64,000 nt of DNA, taken from NCBI GenBank assembly GCA_963836735.1, contig CAWIKP010000029.1, positions 174,964 through 238,963 of the forward strand, written 5' to 3'. Below the pieces are notes generated by a model. That model searched no databases. It worked only from the letters and a program-made list of their open reading frames with translations, and was not told where the DNA came from. Of this stretch, positions 8,223 to 16,895 are shown piece by piece. The translations under genes were made by a program, and so were the position numbers. The stretch is from JACCXG01 sp963836735 (GTDB lineage Bacteria > Acidobacteriota > Vicinamibacteria > Vicinamibacterales > 2-12-FULL-66-21). Positions within the stretch are counted from its first letter, which is position 1; each line of letters starts with the position of its first letter.

Positions 8223-8903
8223 CTACGAGAGGGCGCCGGCCTCGACCGGGACGACATCGGCGAAGATGAACCCGTCGCGTTCGACCCGGCCGCCGACAGC
8301 CACCATCACGGGCTGGGCGAACATCGGCCCGTCCCACACGAACGAATGGAACTCTCCATTTTCGCCACAGGGGTCCACGCCCTCGGGGAGATCCGCCAGC
8401 AGGTCTCGATCGAACAGGCGGCCGGCGAACGACGCCGGAAGCACCCGCGGATCCACACAGGTCAGGCAGGCGCGCAGGCCGTTGTCGATCATCTCTTCGG
8501 CCAGGTCGCGGGTCGGCATCGTTTTCCACAACGGAAACAGCGGCGTCAGTGCGGTGCCGGCCAGGCGCTCTTCGCGGTAGCGCCGTACGTCCTCCAGGAA
8601 CAGATCGCCGAACGCCATGTGTGTGAAGCCATCGGCTTCGAGCCGTTTCACGGCCGCCGCCATCCTCGTCTCGTACTCCTCGTTGGAACAGGGCCATGGC
8701 AGGTCGATGGCGTAGAGCGGCAGTCGCACCGCCTCGGCCTGGGCCGTGACCAGCGCCCGGCGGACGGCGTGCATCGCGACGCGATCGAACGCCTCGTTGA
8801 TCGTCGTGAGCAGTCCGGCTACGGCGCCCGGGTACTCCCGCCGCAGCATCTGCAGCGTCCACGCGGAGTCTTTGCCCGTTGACCAGCTGAGGGCAATCTT
8901 CAT
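8223..8903 (-). CDS. Dph6-like ATP-binding protein (adenine nucleotide alpha-hydrolase family)
   Basis: The N-terminus MKIALSWSTGKDSAW is a PP-loop (SxGKDS) of the N-type ATP pyrophosphatase superfamily. The later DPCGENGEFHSFV block is diagnostic of the diphthine-ammonia ligase (Dph6/MJ0570) branch. Bacteria lack diphthamide, so the bacterial members must adenylate and amidate another substrate, which is not known. ATG at 8903 is preferred over a GTG two codons upstream, because a GAGAGAG stretch precedes it. The gene is convergent with the small-protein cluster. Confidence 0.8.
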   Translation of the reverse strand: MKIALSWSTGKDSAWTLQMLRREYPGAVAGLLTTINEAFDRVAMHAVRRALVTAQAEAVRLPLYAIDLPWPCSNEEYETRMAAAVKRLEADGFTHMAFGDLFLEDVRRYREERLAGTALTPLFPLWKTMPTRDLAEEMIDNGLRACLTCVDPRVLPASFAGRLFDRDLLADLPEGVDPCGENGEFHSFVWDGPMFAQPVMVAVGGRVERDGFIFADVVPVEAGALS

Positions 8904-9126
8904 AGACACTCTCTCGTCAGTTCTCGAACCACTACGTGCGTGGTGATATTCCTCTCATGCAGGAACATGCGCCACAGCCGCCAGAGAATTGTCGCGCCGC
9001 GCAGCTCAGAGGGCAGGTGGTTGTGACAAGGGCCGCCTGACGTGACTGCCGTGGGTTCAGTCCGAGCGTCGTCATGAGGCTCAAGTAGATCGCCACGATC
9101 GCCGTCGCACCGTGGGAGAATGAGGC

Positions 9127-9432
9127 ATGGCGAAACACGCTGCGGAGTCGGGTAGCGTGCCGATGTGCCCGGATTGTCAGGGTGACCTGACCTCTGTGTG
9201 TTCATGGACGTTCCGTGGTCTCTGGGGCTACAACGAAGTCCACACTTATGAGTGCGCAACCCACGGACCGTGCTTTATCACCCCGCAAACCGGACCGGCA
9301 GTGGCGGCCAGCCAAAGACCGGGACAACGCCCGGACGACGGCGACCGCGACTCGCTGATCTCGGCGCGGCGCAGACCGGCGCCCACGCTCAACTCTGACG
9401 CGATAGCCCTTCCTGAGCCGGATTCGGACTGA
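9127..9432 (+). CDS. Small zinc-ribbon-like hypothetical protein
   Basis: This 101-residue protein has cysteines arranged as CPDC near residue 14 and CATHGPCF near residue 42, which look like a single zinc knuckle pair. A disordered, charged tail follows. ATGAGG lies before the ATG. No family name can be given. The 217 bases upstream of it hold no convincing gene. Confidence 0.5.
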   Translation: MAKHAAESGSVPMCPDCQGDLTSVCSWTFRGLWGYNEVHTYECATHGPCFITPQTGPAVAASQRPGQRPDDGDRDSLISARRRPAPTLNSDAIALPEPDSD

Positions 9433-9436
9433 CCCG

Positions 9437-11153
9437 CTACTTCCCCTCACTCCTGTCGTGGGGAACGAGGCAGGTGGCCGTCCCGGTCACCTGGTTGCCG
9501 GCCAGGTCCTGCGCCGTGACCGTCAGGTGATAGACCCGGCCTGAAATGTTCCCACCCGACCGCTCGGCACGGAGCTCGACGACAAGGGCGCCGGTCTCGT
9601 CCTCGGTGACGGCCACGTCGCTCGGGTCCATCGGCTCGTTGCTGGTGGCGTTCGCCCGGAAGGAGCCGCGCGCGATGCCGGACACGGCGTCGCTGACGCG
9701 CAGGACCGCGATTCGTTGGAGCATGTGGTTCACGGGCCAGAGCGTGCACCCTTCCGAGGGCAGTCCGCTCAGGACCGGGGGCGCACCATCGATTCTTGAC
9801 GTTGAGCGTGCGCGCGTCCTCCTCGTTGCCCGCGGCGTCGGTCGCGAAGTAACCGACCGTCGTGACGCCCTGCGGCGCGACGCCGAACGAGGCGGAGTGT
9901 CCGGGCACGACCGTCTCAGCGGCCGTTTGCGCACCGGCCAGCGAGTACCGGAGCAGGTCGACCCATCCGGCCGGGGTGTCATTCAGACCGCTCGCGAGGT
10001 CGGTCGCTTCGAGGCTCACGTTGACGGCGGTCTGGTTCCAGCCGCTCGCGTTCGGTGGCGGGTCGACGGTGGCCACGGTGACCGGGTCGACGGCGTCCGA
10101 GTAGACGGCGAAGGTGCTCGCCTCCAGGCGCGGCGGGTTTTCGGCGGGCACGTTCACGAGCTTCCGCGCGTGCGTCACGGGGTCTTCGACCGCCATCGTG
10201 GTGGAGCCGCCGCCGTCCAGGTTGAGGGCGTTCCAGACGCCGTAGTCGTTCTTGAGCAGGTCGGCTACTTCGCCCACCTGCATGCCGTGGCCGCCGTTGG
10301 TGCCGTCCACCGTGAACAGCACCAGCGTCCGGCCGTCCTGGGTCACGCCGATGGCCGTGCGCGCGTTGCTCAGGTCGTACCAGTGCCGCCCGGCGCGCGT
10401 GTACGTGAGCGGCAGCGGGCCGAGCGGAGGCACCGGGCCTGGTGTGAGGAGCTCGTCGGGGTGCGTGGCGTCCGTGTACTCCGGGATCGTCTTGACGCCG
10501 TTCGTGAGGATCTGGCCGGATCCGGCGAGGGCGTTCCACAGCTCCACGTTCTCGAGGACGTCCATCCCATCGGCAGAGGCGGGATCACGATGGACGATGC
10601 TTGCGTTGTTGGACCTGTCGATGTTGAGGCCGGGGGAGTTGGTGACGATCGCGTAGCTCTGGATGGGCGACTCGAAGCCCGAGTAGACCTTCCCACGCGA
10701 CGCGGCCAGTCCGATCACATACGCATACGCGCCCTGGGTCGACCCGCCGGGCACCGGGAACGGCGCGAAGAAGTGGACGTTGATCCCTGCCTGCGCGTGC
10801 GAGGTGTCGAGGAAGTCGAGGGTTCGCTGCCGGACGACCTCGAAGGGGACGGCCGGCCAGTTCGGTGTGGTCGAGCCAGGCGCCACCGCCGGCAGGTTCT
10901 CTCCGGGCGGCGTCAGCTTGAAGTGCACCGCGGGCGACGTCAGGTCGATGAGCAGGATGTTCATCCGCGCCAGGCGCGGGTTCGGCGTCGGCGCGGGGCA
11001 CCCGGGACACTGGAACGACGGGTACTGCTCCGTTCGCTTGATGTGCGTGATCCCGGGAAACAGCGGAGTGACGACGGTCTGCGCCTCCACTCCTGTCGAG
11101 ACCCAGAGGGCCAGACCCGAAGCGACGATCAAACGGGCAGCTCGGTAAGACAT
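9437..11153 (-). CDS. Secreted phosphodiester glycosidase-family protein, one frameshift
   Basis: A signal peptide (MSYRAARLIVASGLALW...VEAQ) precedes a domain of about 350 residues. Its GINVHFFAPF, TAIGVTQDGRTLVLFTVDG and LNLDGGGSTTM segments are characteristic of the NAGPA/phosphodiester glycosidase family, which removes GlcNAc from phosphodiesters or acts on exopolysaccharide. C-terminal beta domains follow (Ig-like, LTVTAQDLAGNQVTGTA). The frame breaks at 9793-9794, where one surplus base separates TLNVK from IDGAPPVLSGL. Both sides fit one continuous protein, so a consensus error is likely. The ATG at 11153 has GAGGGGGG upstream and is preferred over the ATG at 11171. Confidence 0.75.
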
Positions 11154-11214
11154 CACGCCCCCCTCGGCCATCGAATGCGCTTGTTGTCAATCGTCTGAGG
11201 CGGACTTTATTTGT

Positions 11215-11235
11215 AGCCGACGCTCGGACGTGAAC
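11215..11235 (-). other. tRNA-Thr 3'-end-like fragment (possible old attachment site)
   Basis: On the minus strand GTTCACGTCCGAGCGTCGGC matches the T-arm and acceptor 3' half of the tRNA-Thr at 22116-22191 (GTTCAAGTCCGAGCGCCGGC) at 18 of 20 positions, in the same orientation. Partial similarity continues for about 10 bases beyond the tRNA end. The rest of 11154-11502 shows no gene. Confidence 0.35.
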
Positions 11236-11502
11236 GATTCTACTCAATGGACGTCGCGCACGTGGCCACAGGCGTCGAGGGTCTCCATGAAGCGCGAACC
11301 GCCGACGGTCGTCTAGCGAGGAACGTCAGGACCTGAGGGCCGTATTTGTAAGGTGCAGCGTGGTAGCATCCGGCTCACGCACGACGATACACCTGCTTCA
11401 GGCGCTGCGGCAGCGGTGGTGGAAGCCCGCGGACCCCGAACGCTGATCTCCGCGACATCCCAGGGTGAAGGGTCTCTATCGCCGCGGGCGCCGCGGTGGC
11501 CT

Positions 11503-11982
11503 ATGGTTCACGTCCAACGCGTCTGGCTTCGCCGATGCTGGCGGCTCGGACTAGGGTTGATCGTTCTTTCCGGGGCCGGGTGTGTCCGCGCCGGAGAGGC
11601 CGTGACAACGTCCGCTGCGGAGCGGCACACGCAGGCGAACAGCGTCAGTCAGGCCGTTGCCGAGTGGGAGCGGGTGGTGCGGGGTCGGTACGAGAACAAG
11701 GGCATCGCACGCATCGAAAAAATCGGAGACCGATGGGTCCTCTCGGTGTGGTGTCGGGGGACCCATACCACGTATCTCGACGACACCGCATTCGATCTCA
11801 CTCGATACCAGGAGCTCTTCGTCGCCGTCCGCTATGGCTACGTCGATCGATCGGTGCCGAATCCAAAGTGCGTTCGCGCCCCATGTCCCCCGGTGACTGA
11901 ACGCCGTATCCTGCTCGACCAGATTACGCCTGTCCCGATCACCCGGGAGCAAGCCGACGAGCGATCGCAACAGTGCAAGTGA
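11503..11982 (+). CDS. Putative lipoprotein, function unknown
   Basis: From the ATG at 11503 the product begins MVHVQRVWLRRCWRLGLGLI and reaches a lipobox LSGAGC, so it is probably processed by signal peptidase II and lipidated. The mature part of about 130 residues contains RVVRGRYENKGIARIEKIGD and a cluster PKCVRAPCPP with paired cysteines. The frame is open upstream to 11353, but the longer version would bury the signal sequence. No family is recognised. Confidence 0.6.
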   Translation: MVHVQRVWLRRCWRLGLGLIVLSGAGCVRAGEAVTTSAAERHTQANSVSQAVAEWERVVRGRYENKGIARIEKIGDRWVLSVWCRGTHTTYLDDTAFDLTRYQELFVAVRYGYVDRSVPNPKCVRAPCPPVTERRILLDQITPVPITREQADERSQQCK

Positions 11983-12171
11983 GCGCTGCCGCTGGCGTGC
12001 CAAGCTCTCGGAGAGGTCAGTTTAACGGCCGCTCGATTGAAGCCAGGCTTCCCAGTTCGTTCCTGACTCCGCCGGCGTTTTCTCTGATGATGAGGCGATC
12101 CTGCGCGCGCGGACTGCTTGCTGGAACGCGCGTGGGCAGGTTCCCGTCTTCATGACCACAGAGAGGGCTGT

Positions 12172-15100
12172 ATGCGCCGACGACGCTTCGCTGCCGGATT
12201 GTTGACTGGATGCGCATTGGCGGGCGTGCTGTCGCTGCGCCTCCAAGTCCTGAAAGGCCAGCAGATTGACGACAGGATCCCCAGCCTCCTCGAGCAAGGA
12301 GAAGCGCTGACGATCAGCGCCACCTCTCCCTTGACGGGTCACGCGACGTTCGCCTCGAGTCGAGGGCGCGGGATCCTCGTCGCTGCCCCGGAAAGCGCCG
12401 GCGCGGCCGAGCGAGCCCTCGCGTTCATCGCCAGCTACGGACGCGCGTTCGGGATCACCGGTGCCGGGCAGGTTCGGCTGCAACGGGCATCGGGGGGCGA
12501 CTCACAGGGCTTCGAGCACGTGCGATTTCAACAGGTGTACCAGGGGGTGCCTGTCACCGCGGCGGAACTGACGGTGCACCTCAAAGGGTCGCGCGTCATG
12601 GTTGCGAACGGGCACCTGGTTGACGATCTCCCCGCCAGCGTCGTTCCGATCGTTCCGGCCGAAGCTGCACAAACGACGGCTCGCGCGGTCATCGGGAAAA
12701 AGGAAGGGCCGGACCGAGCGCTGAGGGCGCAGGTACAGCCAGCCACGGCTCGAGATCTTCAATCGAGGACTCCTGGAAGGGCGGCCTGCAACCTCGCGAC
12801 TGGCGTGGTTCGTCGAGGCGAGCGGTTTCGATCTGCGCGATACACCTGGGTCGACGCAGCGACGGGCGCCGTTCTCTTGAACTTCAGCCAACTCGCGCCG
12901 GCGAAATCGCGAAGGATTTATACCGCCGGAGAAGGTTCGGTGTTGCCGGGAACGCTCCTCAGAACGGAAGGGGGCCCTGCCACCGGAGATCTCGATGCGG
13001 ATCTGGCCTACGACTACGCGGGCAGCACCTACGACTACTACCTGACGACCCATGGCCGCGACAGCTTCGACAACGCCGGTGGGGCCCTCATTTCCACCGT
13101 TCACTACTGCGATCCGAACCAGTCGTGCCCAATGGAGAACGCCTTCTGGAACGGCACGCAGATGGTTTACGGCACGACCTACTCTCGCGCCGATGACGTC
13201 GTCGGGCACGAGTTGACGCATGCCGTCACCGAGCGCTCGGCGAATCTGTTCTACTACATGCAATCGGGCGCCCTGAACGAATCCTTCTCCGACATCTTTG
13301 GCGAAACCATCGATCTCCTCAACGGGCAGGGCAACGACACGGGGACGGTCAGATGGAGGATGGGCGAAGACATCGGCGCCATTCGCGACATGATGACGCC
13401 GACCTTGTTCGACCAGCCCGGGAAGGTGAGCGACCCGCAGTTCTGGTGCAGCGCCGAGGACGGCGGAGGGGTGCACATCAACAGTGGCGTGCCGAACCAC
13501 GCGTATGCGCTCATGGTGGACGGTGGCACCTATAACGGGCGGTCGATTACTGGCATCGGCTTGACCAAGGCTTCTAAGATCCAGTATCGGACCCTGACGG
13601 TGTATCTCACCTCGGGGTCGGGCTTCGCCGACAACTACCTTGCGGTGAACCAGGCGTGCAGCGACCTCGTCGGGTCCTCCGGCATCACGGCTGCCGATTG
13701 CGGTCAGGTGAACTCGGCACTGCTCGCGGTCGAAATGCCCAACCGCTGGAACTGTTCCGGTGCCACGGCGCCAGCGCCGTTGTGCCCGGTGCCCGGCACC
13801 GTCCCCGCTACGGTGTTTGTCGACGGCTTCGAAGGCGCGGCGCCAGCCTGGACGCCGACTTCGAATGTCGCCTCGGCGATCTGGGCCGTCGACACCGGCT
13901 TTGCCAAGTCGGGTCTGCGCATGGCGAACTCAACCGATCAATTCCCCCAAGCCGACGGCGCGATTGCGATGAACTCGAGCGTCACGATTCCTGCAGGCGG
14001 CAGGCTTTCGTTCGACCACGCCTTCGACTTCGAGTTCGGATACGACGGGGGAGTTCTCGAGATCAGCACCAACAACGGCGCGAGCTGGAGCGACGCAGGA
14101 GGGTTGGTCGACGGCGGCCAGACCTATAACAGTACGCTGTTCAATGCCAGCCTCAATCCGATTGGCGGTCGGCCGGCGTTCTCGGACGCCAGCTTTGGAT
14201 ACACCTCGACACGTCTCAACCTGGCGTCCCTGGCCGGACAAAGCGTCCGGTTCCGCTTCCGACTCGGCACAGATGTCAGCGTCTACCAGGGGGGCTGGGT
14301 CGTGGACAACGTCCGAATCTACTCGTGCGTGGCATCGCAACCGCGACCGGGGGACGTCGATGGCGACAACCGCAGCGATATCGGCGTCTATCGGCCTGGC
14401 ACCGGCACCTGGTACATCCTGAAATCCAGCACGAACTTCGCGGGGTACGCGACCTACACCTGGGGCATGAGCACCGACGTGCCGATGAGTGGCGACTACG
14501 ACGGTGACGGGCGGGCGGATCTCACGGTCTACCGACCCGCCACGGGTACGTGGCACATCCTGAAATCGAGCACGAACTTCACGGGGTACGCGGCCTACAC
14601 CTGGGGCGCGAGCACCGACGTGCCGATGAGTGGCGACTACGACGGTGACGGCCGGACGGATGTCACGCGTCTACCGTCCCTCCACGGGCACGTGGTACAT
14701 CCTGAAATCGAGCACGAACTTCACGGGGTACGCGGCCTATACCTGGGGTGTCGGCACCGATGTGCCCGTGAGTGGCGACTACGACGGCGACGGCCGGACG
14801 GATGTCACGGTCTACCGTCCCGCCACGGGCACGTGGTACATCCTGAAATCGAGCACGAATTTCACCGGACACGCAGCCTATACCTGGGGCGTCAGCACCG
14901 ACGTGCCCATGAGTGGCGACTACGACGGCGACGGCCGGACGGATGTCACCGTCTACCGTCCCGCCACGGGCGCGTGGTACATCCTGAAATCGAGCACGAA
15001 CTTCACGGGGTCCGCGGCCTATTCCTGGGGCGTCAGCACCGACGTGCCCGTGAGAGGCGATTACGACGGCGACGGCCGGACGGACGTCACGGTGTACCGT

Positions 15101-15208
15101 CCAGGCACGGGCACCTGGTACATCCTGAAATCGAGCACGAACTTCACAGGGTCCGCGGCCTATTCCTGGGGCGTCAGCACCGACGTCCCGGTCTTGAAAC
15201 GCCCCTGA
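12172..15208 (+). CDS. Secreted M4 (thermolysin-family) metalloprotease with FG-GAP-like repeats, one frameshift
   Basis: Domains in order: a signal region; an FTP/PepSY propeptide (about residues 80-200); an M4 catalytic domain with HELTH at 346-350 and GALNESFSD, giving Glu370 as third zinc ligand; His443 in INSGVPNHAYALM, the transition-state histidine; a jelly-roll domain like those of immune inhibitor A proteases (FDGF...WVVDNVRIYSC); and six 47-residue repeats with the Ca2+ loop DYDGDGRTD. The enzyme is presumably an extracellular, calcium-stabilised endoprotease activated by propeptide removal. At 14669 one extra C (CACGCGTC instead of CACGGTC, as in the sister repeats) shifts the frame; downstream repeats are intact to the TGA at 15206. 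The ATG at 12172 follows GAGAGGG. Confidence 0.85.
14350..15205 (+). repeat. Six tandem 141-bp repeats in the protease gene
   Basis: The codon for the conserved Tyr of VYRP(A/G)TGTW recurs at 14389, 14530, 14672, 14813, 14954 and 15095. The spacing is 141 bp, or 142 bp where the extra base lies. The copies are nearly identical in DNA sequence, unlike the rest of the gene, which points to recent amplification. Each codes for a 47-residue calcium-binding FG-GAP/VCBS-like blade. Confidence 0.9.
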
Positions 15209-15362
15209 TCAGACCGCGAACGACGCTGGCGGATCGGCGTCGTGCCGGCGGGCCTGGAGAAGGTCACGTTGGTCGCGCAGGAGGCGTAATGGCACGCCGC
15301 TGCTGCTGGCGCTCGCGGGAGTCGAGAATCGAGAGGGTCTGGCGGTGCGGAGGAGCTGCTGG

Positions 15363-16271
15363 TCACAGGTCCGGCGGAAACGCCGACGCTGCGACCGCAT
15401 AGAGGTTGTCGAGGTCCACCCAGCCTTTCAGCCGGGCCTTGTTGCCGGACTCGCCCTGGATCTCGCCGCTCGGCTGGAACGTCCGCTTCACAAATCCGAA
15501 CTGCCCACCGTTGCCCTGGCCGCCGTCGCCGGTCGTCCACACGGAGCCGCTCGAATCAACGATGACGCCGACGTGCTGGAACTCCGTCGGCTTCGCGTGT
15601 TGCGAAAGGAGGTAGATATCCCCCGGTATGGGCCGATTCGCTCCGGTGAACGGCACCCAGCACTTCCGCGGGGGAGCGTGCTGTGAGTCCACCTCCTGCG
15701 CGAGCTTTTCCCACCATGTCGTGGGCGAGGTCAGGAAGAGCGTGCCGGCTCCCTGCACCTTGATCTTGAACGCGCCAGGCTGGTTGGGCGGAATCACCGG
15801 CACCTTGGAGAAGACCCGGCCCGGGAACTCGCCGCAGTTCGTGCCTATCGACGGCCTGGTGCCGGGCGTGAGACCCGACGCCGGAAGGAGCGACCTCACG
15901 ACTGAAAGAAAACGCCGTCGGACGGGCGAGTTCGGGCCCGCCTGCACGGGCGACAGTGGTGGGGGAGCGGAGGCACCCCCGAGGATCGCGGCCAGCTTCC
16001 CGAGCGCCTCGAGAAGAGCGACGAGCGCCTTTTCGGTCGTCATTCCAGGGTCGATGCGCCCGTCGGTCAGGCACTGGTTCATTTGCTGAAACTTGCGGAT
16101 CGCCCCGGTCGTGATCGGGCCACAGAGGCTGTCGACGTCGAGGGCGGGTGCCGGGCCGCCCCGCGCGGCCGGGACGGCATTGAGGAGCATCTGGATGAGC
16201 TGAACGTCTGGTGGCTGGTTCTGCCCGAAGAAGCCGACGGACCCCGTGAGCACCGAAGGAGCGTTGGCCAT
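15363..16271 (-). CDS. Peptidoglycan-binding-domain protein with C-terminal CHAP/NlpC-like module
   Basis: Read from the ATG at 16271, the 302-residue protein has a putative peptidoglycan-binding domain near residues 15-70 (VQLIQMLLNAV...ALDVDSLCGPITTGAIRKFQ). A linker follows, then a C-terminal region with CGEF, CWVPF and FQHVGVIVDSSGSVWTTGDGG. The latter resembles CHAP or NlpC/P60 amidase folds, where Cys and His are catalytic. Family assignment of the second half is tentative. There is no signal peptide. The frame stays open another 85 codons upstream, but GGGAAAG before 16271 supports the shorter form. The gap 15209-15362 holds no convincing gene. Confidence 0.6.
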   Translation of the reverse strand: MANAPSVLTGSVGFFGQNQPPDVQLIQMLLNAVPAARGGPAPALDVDSLCGPITTGAIRKFQQMNQCLTDGRIDPGMTTEKALVALLEALGKLAAILGGASAPPPLSPVQAGPNSPVRRRFLSVVRSLLPASGLTPGTRPSIGTNCGEFPGRVFSKVPVIPPNQPGAFKIKVQGAGTLFLTSPTTWWEKLAQEVDSQHAPPRKCWVPFTGANRPIPGDIYLLSQHAKPTEFQHVGVIVDSSGSVWTTGDGGQGNGGQFGFVKRTFQPSGEIQGESGNKARLKGWVDLDNLYAVAASAFPPDL

Positions 16272-16434
16272 GACCGATCTTTCCCGAGAAGATGAGGAGA
16301 GGCTGCCGGCTGTTGAAGGCCGTTGCTGTATCTGAATCACGTTTACGAGCGCGGTTGCGATCTGTTCCGTGCGGCCGGTCCGCTGGTTAGGGTCTGGCGG
16401 GTGATCGTGAGACGATGCGAGTTGGGAGGTCAGT

Positions 16435-16863
16435 ATGTTGCATTCATCGATCGTACTCGTCCTCGCGTTGTCCTTCGGTCTGGCGCAGGGCGCCGACAAG
16501 AAAGTCATCCAGCCGAAGGGTGCCACGCCAAACGCCGGCTGGAGCCATGGACTCCTGGTGGACGGGACGCTTTACGTTTCCGGGATGGGCGGCGAAGATG
16601 CCACGGGCAAGATCCCCGCGACGTTTGAAGCCGAAGTGAAACAGGCCCTCGACAACATCAGCGCCGTGTTGAAAGAGGGCGGGATGACGTTGTCCAACGT
16701 CGTGAGCGTCCAGGTGTACCTGACGGATGGCGCATTGTTCGATCGGATGAACACGGTCTACAAGGCGACCTTCGGGGTTCCCAAGCCAACTCGTACCACC
16801 GTCGTGGTCGCCAAGCTCGTGGGAGCTGGCCACATCGAAATCACGGCCACCGCAAGGAAGTAG
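16435..16863 (+). CDS. Exported RidA-family protein
   Basis: This 142-residue RidA/YjgF protein shows the hallmark segments SGMGGEDATGKIP, AEVKQALDNISAVLKEGG, VVSVQVYLTD and the C-terminal EITATARK. RidA proteins deaminate reactive enamine/imine intermediates. Unlike the cytosolic archetype it starts with a hydrophobic signal peptide (SIVLVLALSFGLAQG), so it probably works in the periplasm. The catalytic arginine usually found near the end (R105 in E. coli) lies in a region reading PKPTRTTVVV. GGGAGG precedes the ATG. It is convergent with the P-type ATPase gene. Confidence 0.85.
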   Translation: MLHSSIVLVLALSFGLAQGADKKVIQPKGATPNAGWSHGLLVDGTLYVSGMGGEDATGKIPATFEAEVKQALDNISAVLKEGGMTLSNVVSVQVYLTDGALFDRMNTVYKATFGVPKPTRTTVVVAKLVGAGHIEITATARK

Positions 16864-16895
16864 GCCGCGCGGTCGGCTAAACGGGATAACGCAGG

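Noticed and set aside
8900..9259. A 119-codon minus-strand frame upstream of the Dph6-like gene
   Set aside because: It overlaps a better-supported small gene on the plus strand, and its composition (Arg, His, Pro, Thr) gives no sign of a fold.
9546..11198. A 550-codon open frame on the plus strand antisense to the glycosidase gene
   Set aside because: Composition is Arg/Val/Gly-rich with no domain, and it mirrors a real gene with signal peptide and family motifs; it is a GC-rich shadow frame.
14350..15205. 141-bp repeats considered as a mobile or CRISPR-like array
   Set aside because: They are in frame and each codes for a calcium-binding FG-GAP-like blade of the protease.
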